From Symsagittifera roscoffensis (Eukaryota > Xenacoelomorpha > Acoela > Convolutidae), in NCBI RefSeq assembly GCF_963678635.1, contig NC_087063.1, forward strand, positions 11,942,368 through 12,006,367: a DNA stretch of 64,000 nucleotides, written 5' to 3'. The translations under genes and the position numbers were made by a program. Every line of letters starts with the position of its first letter. Within the stretch, counting starts at the first letter, position 1. Below the pieces are notes generated by a model. It was not told where the DNA came from. It saw only the letters and a list, made by a program, of their open reading frames with translations, and ran no database searches. Below, piece after piece: positions 53,875 to 64,000 of this stretch.

Positions 53875-55539
53875 ATATTTACTTAGAGAAACTAACCCTC
53901 GATGTTTTGAATTTGAGAACTCAACAATAGTTCATTATTTTCAACTTTTTGGGAAGTGTAAAACAAGACACAAAAATTGTTTGTTCCTTGACCGTTTTAT
54001 AGGTTGATAAATCAGGTATAGAAAGCACTTCACTTTTAATTATGTTAATCATCATTTGAGTTTGTTTGCAAAACGTATCGATTACGCGAAACAACCTGTC
54101 AATACATTGAGTCTTGATAAGGCAAGTTATGTCGTCTGCATATAAAACTTGTTTCGGGCACGATAACCCGAAACCTTCAAATGCTTCTGTAGATTCAATT
54201 ACTTGTAGAAGAGGTTAGAAAAAAATGTGAAGAAAAAAGCGGAAAGAGGGCAACCTTGTCTCAAAACGCGATGAGTTTTGAAGCTGGCTGATGAAAAACC
54301 ATTTATTTCAATTACTGCTTTTGAGTCTGAATACAAAGTTTCAATAGCTCTAACGGAAAACTCCTCAAGGTTTAACTTTTTCCAAAGTTTGATGAAAATT
54401 CATCTGTCTACTCTGTCGAATGCTTTAGAAAAGTCTGATATTACAGCACATGAATCTCGGTTAGCCAATCGTTCTGGAGTAATCGCTTTTTTCGATTTAC
54501 GTATTGTGGTGTGCATTTGTCTTCCAGTCAAATACGCGTGCTGATGGTTTTTACAACACTGAAAAGGTCTTTTTAAACCTACTACAGACTACATGGGCAA
54601 AAATTTTTGCATCTATGTTCATGAGAATGATCGGGCAAAAATCTTGTACTGTTATGGCATTTTCAGATTTCGGGAGCAGTTTGATTATTGCTAAATACAA
54701 ACAGTTTGGGAGTTTTCCACCTTAAACAAAATGATTGAAAACTTTAGATTAAATTAAACTCCTCCGTGAAAGTCTAATAAAGCCGAGATTTAAGGCCGTC
54801 TGGTACAGGCGAGTTTTTCAAATTGAATTTGTTTATAGCCAAGTGAGTTTCATCTTCTGTGCAGTAATTATAGCCATCATTTTGATTAGTTTCGAGTTTA
54901 TTTTTTGACAAAAACGCCATTAGTAGTTGATCGGAGTCTGTTGTAAAACTATTTGAGCAAATATTTGAAAAATACTTTCAAAATTGATTAAAAAAATCCT
55001 CATCCGTATGATAAACGTTTTGATCCACTTGACTTCGCTTGATTGAGTTAATTGTGTTCTTTGAGGTCCATTGAATACAAAATTTGTGCTTACCCTTATA
55101 TAAAGTATAGCTGAGAGTTTTCTGAATCTTTCGAAAATCTTAAAAATCTTTTTCCTTGGAAACTTTTTGAAGATGTTCCAGCACCAAATGATATTTTTCA
55201 AGCAATCTCTGGTTCGCACCTTTTCCGCTGTGGTTGCAATTTTTGAGAACATTTTTGTGCTACTTCAATAAATTGAAATTTTGTGATCTACACGCTTTCT
55301 GTACTCTTGAATAAACTTCAGAAGGTCACGAAAATTATGTTTAAAGTTTTCGAAACTGATTGGTGATTCATTTTCAAAAAAGATTCTTAGATCTTCAGAA
55401 AATTAAACTGGCGTTTGGTTTTTAAACTTCTTCATTTAATTTCCAATAACTAGAGCCGCGTTGATACAAGTTAGATGGCTTAACAAAAACGTGTAAGAGC
55501 AAATGATCAGAGATTGATATTTGAGTGCTTTGCATAGAG

Positions 55540-55944
55540 TCATACTCTGTTTCGAAATTGATAAAAACATAATCTATGCGCGCTAAAGTTTTTATGTTGT
55601 TTGTCATAATGTGTATAATCGCAAAAATCATTCTTGAGTGCGAAATCAACAAAACCAAAACAATCAAGTGTTTGATCTTTGAATTGGGTAAATCGTTTGA
55701 TACGTGCATCAATTAATTTAAGTAGCGAAGAACTGTGAATATTGTCGTAACTCAGCGCATTAAAATCAGCCGTCATGATAGTTTTCAATTTATTAGGTAA
55801 AAATCTGATACTTAATTTCAGGGAATTCAAAATTACTTTGAATGAATTTGGGTTTGCATAAACGTTGATAACAAACCAATCAATTTTGACAAATTTTAAC
55901 AAATGAAAACCTGTACTTGAAGCAACTCTTTTGGCAGGGCTCAA
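55540..55944 (-). pseudogene. APE endonuclease segment, LINE copy B
   Basis: The frame reads WFVINVYANPNSF, then KLKTIMTADFNALSYD. These match the NVYAP and GDFN blocks of the APE-type endonuclease that nicks the target DNA in LINEs. The Gly of GDFN is replaced by Ala. A QKTLDCFG-type stretch and a YDKQHKN-type stretch follow. The segment is repeated at 56,412-56,726. Confidence 0.65.
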
Positions 55945-57167
55945 GTTTGATGACCATAACGTTAGAAAACCACCAGAAACATTTGAGCCCAGTATGAAAT
56001 TAAAAAAACATTATTTTTTTTTAAGTAAAAATATTTATAAGATATGGTATTTTTGCTTACTGAATGCACAAACTGAAACTGCGCGAATTTTTTTATTATA
56101 TGTTATTTTTTGATCGGTGAATGGAATTTAGCGGTATTTCCTATGCTAAGAAAGTTAACTGAAAAATTATCTTGTTTTTCGCACATAGAAATTTGGCAGA
56201 TTTTCCCTCCAACCAAATTTTTAGATTCATTCTAAGCCCTTTCTTCCGTGTTAAAACTGACCAAGATGTTGATGAAATTTCACGCTCTCTTTTTGTAAGC
56301 TTTCTTCCGTCAGAGGAACATTTCCGTTTGTTTTTTTTTCTCAATACTCAATTGTCTTTTTTTTCTCATGCAGAGTAAGAATGAATCAACAAATCACGAA
56401 TCAAGAATAAATCAACAAATCACGAAATCAACAAAACCAAAACAATCAAGAGTTTGATCTTTGAGCTGGGTAAATCGTTTGATACGTGCATCAATTAATT
56501 TAAGTAGCGAAGAACTGTGAATATTGTCGTAACTCAGCGCATTAAAATCAGCCGGCATGATAGTTTTCAATTTATTAGGTAAAAATCTGATACTTAATTT
56601 CAGGGAATTCAAAGTTGCTTTGAAGGAATTTGGGTTTGCATAAACGTTGATAACAAACCAATCAAGTTTGAAAAATTTTAACACATGAAAATCTGTACTT
56701 GAAGCAACTCTTTTGGCACGGCTCATTTTTGATGACCATAACGTTAGGAAACCACCAGAAACATTTGAGCCCAGTATGAAATTAAAAAAACATTATATTT
56801 ATCAAGTAAAAATATTTGTAAGATATGGTATTTTTGCTTACTGAATGCACAAACTGAAACTGCGCGAATTTTTTTATTAAATGTTATTTTTTGATAGGTG
56901 AATGTAATTTAGCGGGATTTCCTATGCTAAAAATTTTAACGGAAAAATTATCTTGTTTTTCGCACATCGAAATTTGGCAGATTTTCCCTCCAACCAAATT
57001 TTTAGATTCATTTTAAGCCCTTTCTTCCGTGTTAAAACTGACCAAGATGTTGATGAAATTTCACGCTCTCTTTTTGTAAGCTTTCTTCCGTCAGAGGAAC
57101 ATTTCCGTTTGTTTGTTTTTCTCAATACTTCAATTGTCTTTTTTTTCTCTTGCAGAGTAAGAATGAA
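55641..57167 (-). repeat. 782-bp tandem duplication inside LINE copy B
   Basis: CGAAATCAACAAAACCAAAA occurs at 55,641 and 56,423, and CAGAGTAAGAATGAA near 56,371 and 57,153, in each case 782 bp apart. The repeat unit covers part of the endonuclease and the ORF1-ORF2 junction. The frames 56,141-56,344 and 56,922-57,197 are the two copies of one ORF1 tail. Confidence 0.8.
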
Positions 57168-57193
57168 AATCAACGACCTGATTATGGAGAACC

Positions 57194-57786
57194 TCATCCT
57201 TTGTTTTTCTTCGCCAGAACTCTAGATGGTAGTGTTTCTACATTCTTTCCTTCGACATTTTCGGTACCATTACAAAACTTATCGCTTGTTGTTTCGTCTT
57301 CGTTTTTTAGTGAAAGTATGTGAAACGAGACTTCTACACCTTCCCACATTTTAAAACCATCCATTTTTGATTTGTAAGACCAGTCCAACAGCTTTTTCTC
57401 TTGTTCTTCGTTTTGTATTTTTACTTCCAAAATTGCTCTTCCTGTGTAAACATACTGACCCGGTTCAGTTACAATACAGGTCTCACGTTGGAATATAGGG
57501 CTACGAGTTATGTCTTCTGCCAGTTGGAGAATTAATTTCGCTTCGATATGGTTGCATACATAAGGCAAATTCGACAATTTGATTTTGGCTAGTTTAGGGT
57601 AAATGTTCTTAGGTCTACGAGACCTTGAAAAGCATCCCATGGGAAATACCGTCCTGTTAAGTAGAATGATTCCTTCGCTTTTGATGCTAGTTATGAATTG
57701 CTCCTCTTCGGGGGGAGCAACAACTGTCAGTGTATGAAGTTTGCGGTCAGCTTTTGTCATAGTTATTGTTTTGAGATTGTCATCTT
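57194..57786 (-). pseudogene. LINE ORF1 protein, 5'-truncated
   Basis: The open frame of about 198 codons inside the LINE has a basic stretch (RSRRPKNIYPKL) and then a region that could form an RRM-like fold (KIKLSNLPYV, a helix, a TGRAILEVKI strand). ORF1 proteins of LINEs bind their own RNA and some carry RRM folds. The upstream end is lost to the LTR at 57,787; the ORF appears to run about 25 bp into the LTR only by chance. A Lys/Arg-rich tail continues at 56,922-57,197 after a frame change. Confidence 0.55.
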
Positions 57787-60700
57787 TGTGACATTCGACC
57801 AGAATGGACAAAAATGCAGTTTCGAGTTTTTAGCAGCGAACCTTCCGCATTGGCGATTTTGAAGGAATAAGAGCGTTATTCAGACGATTGGACAAATCGT
57901 GAAGGCTGAAGGATTCGGAAATTCCTAAATTTTAAAAAGTCGAAATGATGACGTAATAATTCCGAGAAACGTGAAAAACGGCCATTTTAGAGAAAAACCA
58001 AAGTAGAAACACAAAAACGATAGTTGCGACGACAACAACAACAAAAAACTTGAGAATCTGAATCGGAGAAAAGCAGAAGTAGCAGAGACCGCTCCGAGTT
58101 GCAACTATTGTGCCGCTACAATAGTTGCAAGGCCGTTGCGAACAGCGGTGAAGGGTAGAAGACAGCCTTCCAGAAGGAAAATAAGAGTCTTCTTTCCCCG
58201 GATTCAAGAATCCGGAGGGGTCTCGGGGTTTGGACTGAAACTGTTTTACATAAACTTTTAGCTTCCCTATTATGCTCTGAATTGAATTTAATTAACATCT
58301 GAATTCATTTTGCAAGGATGAGAAGCTAGGAGTTGGGGGAAAGGGTTGATCCATCTTCGATGGAGATGATGATTTTTATCTACTGAACAAAAACAATAAT
58401 AATTCAATAAAAAGTAGTAGCCCTGTTTTTAGGAGTGACCTCGTGTTCTGGGGATACTGACACCCAGCCATGAGCTCACTATTTCTGCATGTAATTAAGT
58501 TAATTTGAGCGTTCTGGTCGAAGCCGGAGAACAGTAATGTTTTTGTCGAACCGATGTTGAAAAGACCACCAAAAGAACTGGCTTGGTAGAGACGGTGAAA
58601 AGCATGTAGATCTGTTTAGACGTTGGCCAGTCGTCTTAGAACCTAGCTTTATTTTCCGTCGATATGTATCTTCCGGGCGAATGTTACATAGATGTTTTTA
58701 TGGCGCTCCTGGGTGTTATTCTTTTTTAACATCATGACCGGCAGAACCGTTAACGAGCACTCCGCGCCGAGCGGATGCTCACATTAACGCCCTTAATAGG
58801 CCAAAACCGCCGGGGCGGAAGGGTAGTTCGGAACGCGGAAGCCTTCCGGATTTCCGTGAATAGCTTTTTAACCTAGTTAAGACCGAAAATTCACGAACCA
58901 GGAAGGGTGGGGGGATCGGCCATCCCCTCGTTCCCTGAGAGGTTTGTGACCAAAAACACTTAAAGATATATATAAAACCGAAAAAAAGTAGTATTGTACC
59001 CAAGAAAAACCAAAAACATAAAAAATAACCGAAAAAACCAAAAACAGTAAAAAAAAAAAAGTAAAAAATCAGTGGAAATCATCCCCCCAGACAAGATGTG
59101 ATCCCACCCTGCCGTTTGTTGTTGATAGATATTGTTGTTACAGGCAATTATATCAATCAGCAATGTTACGATCATTTTTGTAGCCCGTTTGTGAGGCTTG
59201 TACTGTAGGGTTGTTTGAGTATTTAAGCACGTTAATGCTAATTTGCGCTCAATCCGGAAGGGTCTGCTGATTTGCGCTCAAACCGGAGGGGTCTTGGGAG
59301 AAGACTGATCCGGCAAGCAGTACAAGGAGCGACAAGAAGGGGCTCAACGACATCAACAATCGACTGTTGGGTATCGTTAACAAGTTTTGTATCCCGTTTG
59401 GCACAAAAAATTAAGATAGTAATGTGTGGGGGGCTCGACAGTGCTGCACTGTAGGGACCCTTCACCGAACTGGGAATATCCGAGTTAAGCACCTTAATTC
59501 GGATATTGAACAAACCCGGAGGGGTATAGTATTACTAATTTTATTACTTATAAAGCCCATTTTAATACTTCTATATCGTTTTTCAGTGAAAAAACAAAGA
59601 AAACAGACCGGTTTTTAGGGTCAAAATAGCGATATTTTGATCTCCCCACAAATCACGATTTTTGACATATCGAAGTTTTTTGAAACGGGAAAAAGCACTA
59701 AACTAGTGTGTTACATCGTAATTGCACTACTATAATAGGTAGAACCGGTTAAATGTAGTTCGGAAGTGATTGGAACTATTTTGGCACCAAAAACCGAATT
59801 TTCGTGATTTTTGAGAAAAAAAAAACACTATTAAATCAGAAAATTTTTTGAAATCTTTGAGTTAGGACAGTAAAAATAGTTGTTCGGACAATGTCCACTA
59901 GTGAATCTACAGGTTTTAAGACCCGTTTACCGAAAGCCTTTCGGAGTACAGAGAAATCGAACTTAACATGTTTGATTCAGTGGATTCATCAATCCGGAGG
60001 GGTCCAATAGCATAGTTTTTCGTAAATTTTTTCAACTATAGCGTTTTAGATCGGGTCTTTTGCATTGAACTAGAAGAGTATAGGCCTTCTGAGCTCGGAT
60101 CAATAACTTTCAGGTCCAAAAGAACAAAATTGCGGAAAAAGTTAGGCGGAACCTATAAGAGAGAAATTTCTTGACTTTAAAAAAAAAGACGTTTTAGTTA
60201 ATAACTTTGGAACTACTGGACAGATCAAAAACTAATTGGAGCAAAAATTATTCAAAAAAGTCAGCGTGAAAATGTTTTGAGATTGTTTTTAGCAAATTCA
60301 ACAATTCGGGAGGGTACACCCCTCACGTTTTATAAAAAATTTTTGGAAAGCCCTTACACCCCTACCAAAGGGTAGAAACGGTTAAATAAGGCAATTTTAC
60401 GCTGTTCTGGAAGAATAGGGAAAACTAAAGTCACCAGAAAACCTTGATAGAGCCGGAATTAGGCTAGCGATAAGGCCATTCACCGTTAGCGTGAATTGTC
60501 AAATAAGAGGCTTAACTTCAATCCGGAAGGGTCTAGGGAAGGACCAAATACCCTTCCTAGTTGATGCAAAAAGCATAATAGCATCGGAGGACGTATCCGG
60601 AGGGGTATAGGTTGAAAATCAAGGAAGTCTCAGAAAAGCTATTTTTACAAAACCGGAGAGGTCAAAAAAAAATTTTTTTTTTCTCCTTATTCGGAGGGGT

Positions 60701-61581
60701 CCTAATCCGGAGGGGTCTTACATTTGCTAACTCAGAGGGGCCCCAATACGGAGGGGTCTCAATCTTGCCAATCCGGAGGGGTCCTATTTTTGCCAATCCG
60801 GAGGGGTACTGTTTTTGTCAACCCAGAGGGGTACCATTTTGTTTAAGGACTTAAGTAAACAGAAGAAAAGATAATAGTAAGGGGTGTTAGGTTATTAAGA
60901 GACAGGCTAGGAACCAGTGACTGCACTGGTAACTTGCCTTTTAAAAAAAAGACCAGACCAAAACAAAACAGGTCCAAACTCGGATATTCGCGACACTAAG
61001 TCTAGAGTTTGTAAATCATTGGTGTGGATTGAAATCCTAAAACGTTTTTTAGAAAAGTGTTTGCCCTGAGGATTTTAGTAGGTCTAGCTCGGGCAGTCCG
61101 AAGGCAGATAGGTAACACAGGACTCGGTGGGTGCAATAGACGCCTACTTGAGAAAATTACTGTCTTCAAGTTTTGTCTGTTTGGTGCAGCACCAAGCAGG
61201 GAAAGCTCTTTCTTTATAAAACAACTTCGACTATTGTACTGCGACCGACTAAAAGTACAATACACATACAATTTTCATAGAGGTATTCTTATTTTGTTAT
61301 ATCTGGTTTTAAATCAACAATTTGTGCTGAATTGGGTAGTGAATACACTATCTTTTAAATTGACTGATATCATCATACTGTGCTAGTTCTCAAATCTTAC
61401 GACTAATAATCGATTATTGTGAATAAGTTGTGGATACGCTGTGCCGTGATAACATACAAGGATTCGTGGTCACTATTTAATAGCAATTTTTGAATTTATT
61501 GTGTTGTGTTATTTTTATCGATAGTCAAACTAGAATTCAACAGCAATCGAATTGAGTGTATAGGCATTAAGAAGTGATAAA
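57787..61581 (+). repeat. 5' LTR plus leader of the plus-strand element
   Basis: It is colinear with 20,891-18,220 read backwards, except for about 1.1 kb (roughly 60,250-61,320) that the minus copy lacks. The LTR contains an 18-bp palindrome at 58,198-58,215, a GC-rich block (58,740-58,960), and about 16 copies of a GGAGGGGT-type motif, seven of them within 60,690-60,835. The inner LTR boundary is not resolved. I see no ORF worth calling. Confidence 0.75.
60690..60835 (+). repeat. array of seven AATCCGGAGGGGTC motifs in the LTR
   Basis: Copies start near 60,691, 60,704, 60,731, 60,745, 60,770, 60,795 and 60,821, with T-rich spacers of uneven length. The same motif occurs singly along the whole LTR in both family members. 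Uneven spacing and a conserved core suggest a protein-binding or RNA-level site more than a simple satellite. Confidence 0.65.
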
Positions 61582-62352
61582 ATGAAAATGAGTCTAGACA
61601 AGTCAAGAATACCTAAGCGAGGTAATAGCTCTAGGAAATTCATACCTAAAAAGCAAAGAAAAGCAATGACTGACCCTTTTGTGGAACGCATCACAAAAAT
61701 CCGGACCGACAAAGGGGAGACAGTTTCAGGCAGAATGGTTGGAACCAGGAGTCAGAAGTCCTCAGAAAAGCGAAAAGCTATGCTAGAAGTGGAGGTCCAT
61801 CCGGGCCAGGCCATGAATGGGAACCAGGAAATACATGGACCGGAGGGGAGAGACAGAAGGCTGGCGTGTGGTCAAGGTTTTACCACTTCCACCGGGAAAT
61901 TGGACCGAGAGGAGATGTCGGAACTGTCCGACATCTCTACTGAAATTGTGGCAACTAGGAGATCTCCCACAGACAACACCATAATGGCAGGCGTGACGGA
62001 GAAACAGACAACGTCCTCATCGTTCTCAGAAAGAATGAAAAACACTTTCGGAAACAACTTTCCATTCACCATGGGAGTGGGCACAGGAAATGAAGGTGAA
62101 TCCCAGGAGGAAGAAGAGTACAATGAGGAGCAAGTGGACTTTGGATCTCAAGTCAGCCTCAATAGTTCAACTCAGGAGAATGAGGCATACACCGACAGAG
62201 AGACTGGAACCATGGACAAATTTGGTGTGCTGAGAACGATACGCAAAGACACAAACGCATCAGGTCAGTCAAGAGATTTTGCGAGTATGACAAATTCAGA
62301 GACGCAAACTGGGGAGAGTAGAAACAAAGGGCAACTCATCGGCGGATCCTGA
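61582..62352 (+). pseudogene. gag N-terminal part, plus-strand element
   Basis: A 256-codon frame starts MKMSLDKS at 61,582 and is the counterpart of 18,219 in the minus copy. It includes about 30 codons (around GRDRRLACG) deleted from the minus copy. It is basic at the N-terminus, then rich in Ser, Thr and Glu. Near 62,325 five bases present in the minus copy are missing, which shifts the frame and ends it at 62,352. Confidence 0.75.
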
Positions 62353-62353
62353 G

Positions 62354-64000
62354 GTGGATAATGAAAAGGCGCCGAGGCAGAGAACCAAAGCCCGAATCTC
62401 GACCAGCACGAAGCTACCTGGGATCGACATGGTGACACCGCCACTAGTGACGCCACTAGTAGAAAACGGGGCATCATTAGAAGAAGCCTTGAACAACATA
62501 GTGGGTAGTATAGGAGAACAAAACGAACAGATGTCCATAAGAATGAGTGAGCTAGAAAGAGCAGTCCACATTGAAAGAGAAAGTCTGCGGGAAGAAATAA
62601 ACCGCAATAAATAAGAAGTAGGTAGGATCGAGAAACGTTCGAAGGAAAGAACGGACGAGCACATAGCGAAGAACTTGTCGCGAATGACAAGAGAAGCGGA
62701 ACAGAGTGAGTTACTCCTAAGAGACGACATGGAGAACTTAAGAATTCAGCAAGAGCAGTCTCTTGGGACTCTTGACACAAAGATAGATGCGATGATGGAG
62801 AGGCGAACTCAGGCTTTCATGGATAGGTTGGACGGGCTACTAGGCAGCAATAGTGGACCAAAAATAGGGGAACCGAACTCGAGAGGTCCCAGCAGGGAGC
62901 CGAAACTGAACTTCAATGACCATCAAGGGAGGAGGACATATGGATCCACTAGAGGTAGGGGCCGTTCATCAGGCTATGTCACAAGGGATAATAGAACAAT
63001 GGGCCCAAACAGTAGAGCAAGTTCAACGGGGAACAGACAGACCTCAAACGAACGACCGACGCAAGGCACATATGCGGCTGGGAGAAGCGATTCCGGTAAC
63101 AGGAGACATGCGAGCCCAGGGAGGAGTCATGTGGGCCAAGGGGGAAACAGTCACGGCGATTCGGATTGCATGGTTGCACCGAATACAGAGCCCTTAACAA
63201 GGTGCGATGATACTCAGGCGGGGCACTCGAGAGATGCTACGGCAATGGCCACAGCATTTGAACCCCTGAACAGGTCTTTGGAGACATTCCTGACGAGGTT
63301 ATCCAGAATGAATGAACGCAGTGAGAAGTCCAGTAGAGTCTTTAAGAAACCAAGATGCTACAAAGACGAATCTGATGGCTGTATTGATACCTGGATAGAG
63401 GTGATGAATCTGCATTTCGAGGAAGAGGGTTTATCGGAAAGACAAGAATGCAGTGAGCTCACCAGTAACTTGGAAGGGACAGCCCTGAACTGTGTCATGG
63501 CCAAGAAGCAATATCAGCGAGACAAAGCTGAGAAAATCTTCGAAATCTTGTTTAATCGTTTTGGATCAGGGGTGCAGGGGCACCAGGCAATGATGCGGTT
63601 CGAGAAACGGAGGCAACGAGAATATGAAACAATAGACAAGTTCCTAGACGAATTGGAAATGCTGAGAAGACGCAGCCAACCGGATGAGTCAAACAGAAGG
63701 ATGAACCTGGCAGTAGCCTCGAAATTCATCGATGGTGTGAAGAATGATGAACTTCGAACCATGCTAGCAACGCATTACACACCACTATCAACCAATGCGC
63801 CAACACCGGAGGAGTTGAGGCTCAAGTCAAAAGAAAATAATTTGTTGAAACCTCCTTCGAGATCTGGATATTATAAGAACAATTATGGCAATTTTAACAA
63901 CGGACCAGCAAACCAAGGGAACAACTGGTACAAACCGAGGGATGATATGGACAAGAGACGCTCTTGTGCCAATTGCAGTTCAACGGACCATCATGTGTCA
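62354..64000 (+). pseudogene. gag coiled coil to first zinc knuckle, plus-strand element, runs off window
   Basis: The frame starting at 62,354 continues to the window edge and is interrupted only by a TAA at 62,612-62,614. It covers the coiled coil (MSELERAVHIERESL), a Ser/Gly/Arg linker, the capsid-like region and the first zinc knuckle (CANCSS at 63,964). I read it codon by codon and found no other stop. It proves that the gag pieces in the minus copy were one ORF. The 3' end is outside the window. Confidence 0.75.

Larger units (their letters stand above)
52850..57786 (-). pseudogene. LINE copy B, interrupted by the plus-strand LTR element
   Basis: This is a second copy of the same LINE. 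It keeps ORF1 (57,194-57,786), endonuclease pieces, and RT with SDFSKAFDRV (motif A, about 54,440), LRQGCPLSA (motif B, about 54,260) and a YADD box at 54,131-54,142. A C-terminal part with GGVGLRCLQLKL follows (53,670-53,710). Its 5' end is cut at 57,786/57,787: the sequence agrees with copy A up to CATCTT and then changes to the LTR terminus TGTGACATTC. Frameshifts run throughout. The 3' end near 52,850 is estimated from similarity to copy A. Confidence 0.75.
57787..64000 (+). mobile_element. second copy of the giant Ty3/gypsy family, 5' part only
   Basis: The element starts with TGTGACATTC at 57,787, directly after LINE sequence. It contains the LTR and leader and gag up to the first zinc knuckle, and then runs off the window. 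It is the same family as the minus-strand element at 1-20,891, in opposite orientation. Whether it carries the accessory ORFs cannot be seen. Because gag here is broken at different places from the minus copy, the two inserted and decayed separately. Confidence 0.85.

Noticed and set aside
62916-63197. Plus-strand frame of 93 codons starting MTIKGGGHMD
   Set aside because: It lies in a different frame over the continuous gag reading that is supported by the other copy, so it is a shadow.

Overview
The window is a stack of nested eukaryotic retrotransposons. I see no host gene, no rRNA or tRNA gene and no bacterial-style operon. The mix of Ty3/gypsy elements, an APE-type LINE, minisatellites and repeated segmental duplication fits an invertebrate animal genome. 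From memory, the gag and pol of the largest element look most like cnidarian (coral-type) Ty3/gypsy elements. That host guess is low confidence and rests on no search.

Bases 1-20,891 (minus strand) are most of one very large Ty3/gypsy element. Its 5' LTR begins with TG at 20,891. Reading leftwards come a coiled-coil gag with two CCHC zinc knuckles, an aspartic protease, reverse transcriptase (RT), RNase H and a DD35E integrase. Beyond pol there is about 8.4 kb of extra coding sequence: a macro-domain protein, a 907-codon ORF containing an SGNH/GDSL-hydrolase-like domain, and two large unrecognised ORFs (522 and 960 codons). The 960-codon ORF is followed, across one in-frame TGA, by a short stretch with a hydrophobic segment. 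The 3' LTR lies left of the window. Gag-pol is broken at a dozen or more places, while the accessory ORFs are far more open. This accessory module is the most interesting content here.

This element starts exactly inside the LTR of an older, related element in the same orientation. Of that older copy, 618 bp of LTR (20,892-21,509), a polypurine tract, a 3' UTR and a decayed relative of the 960-codon ORF (21,872-23,973) remain.

Bases 23,974-44,700 form a mosaic of a K02A2.6-like Ty3/gypsy element (RT connection, RNase H and integrase fragments), a 35-bp minisatellite in five arrays with one 262-bp higher-order repeat, direct and inverted duplications, and a tandem duplication of about 5.6 kb. 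Bases 44,680-48,300 hold a third, decayed Ty3/gypsy element on the minus strand.

Bases 48,960-57,786 hold two decayed copies of an APE-endonuclease LINE on the minus strand. At 57,787 a second copy of the giant family is inserted on the plus strand. Its LTR and the first part of gag run off the right edge at 64,000. The two family members therefore point away from each other across about 37 kb of other transposons.
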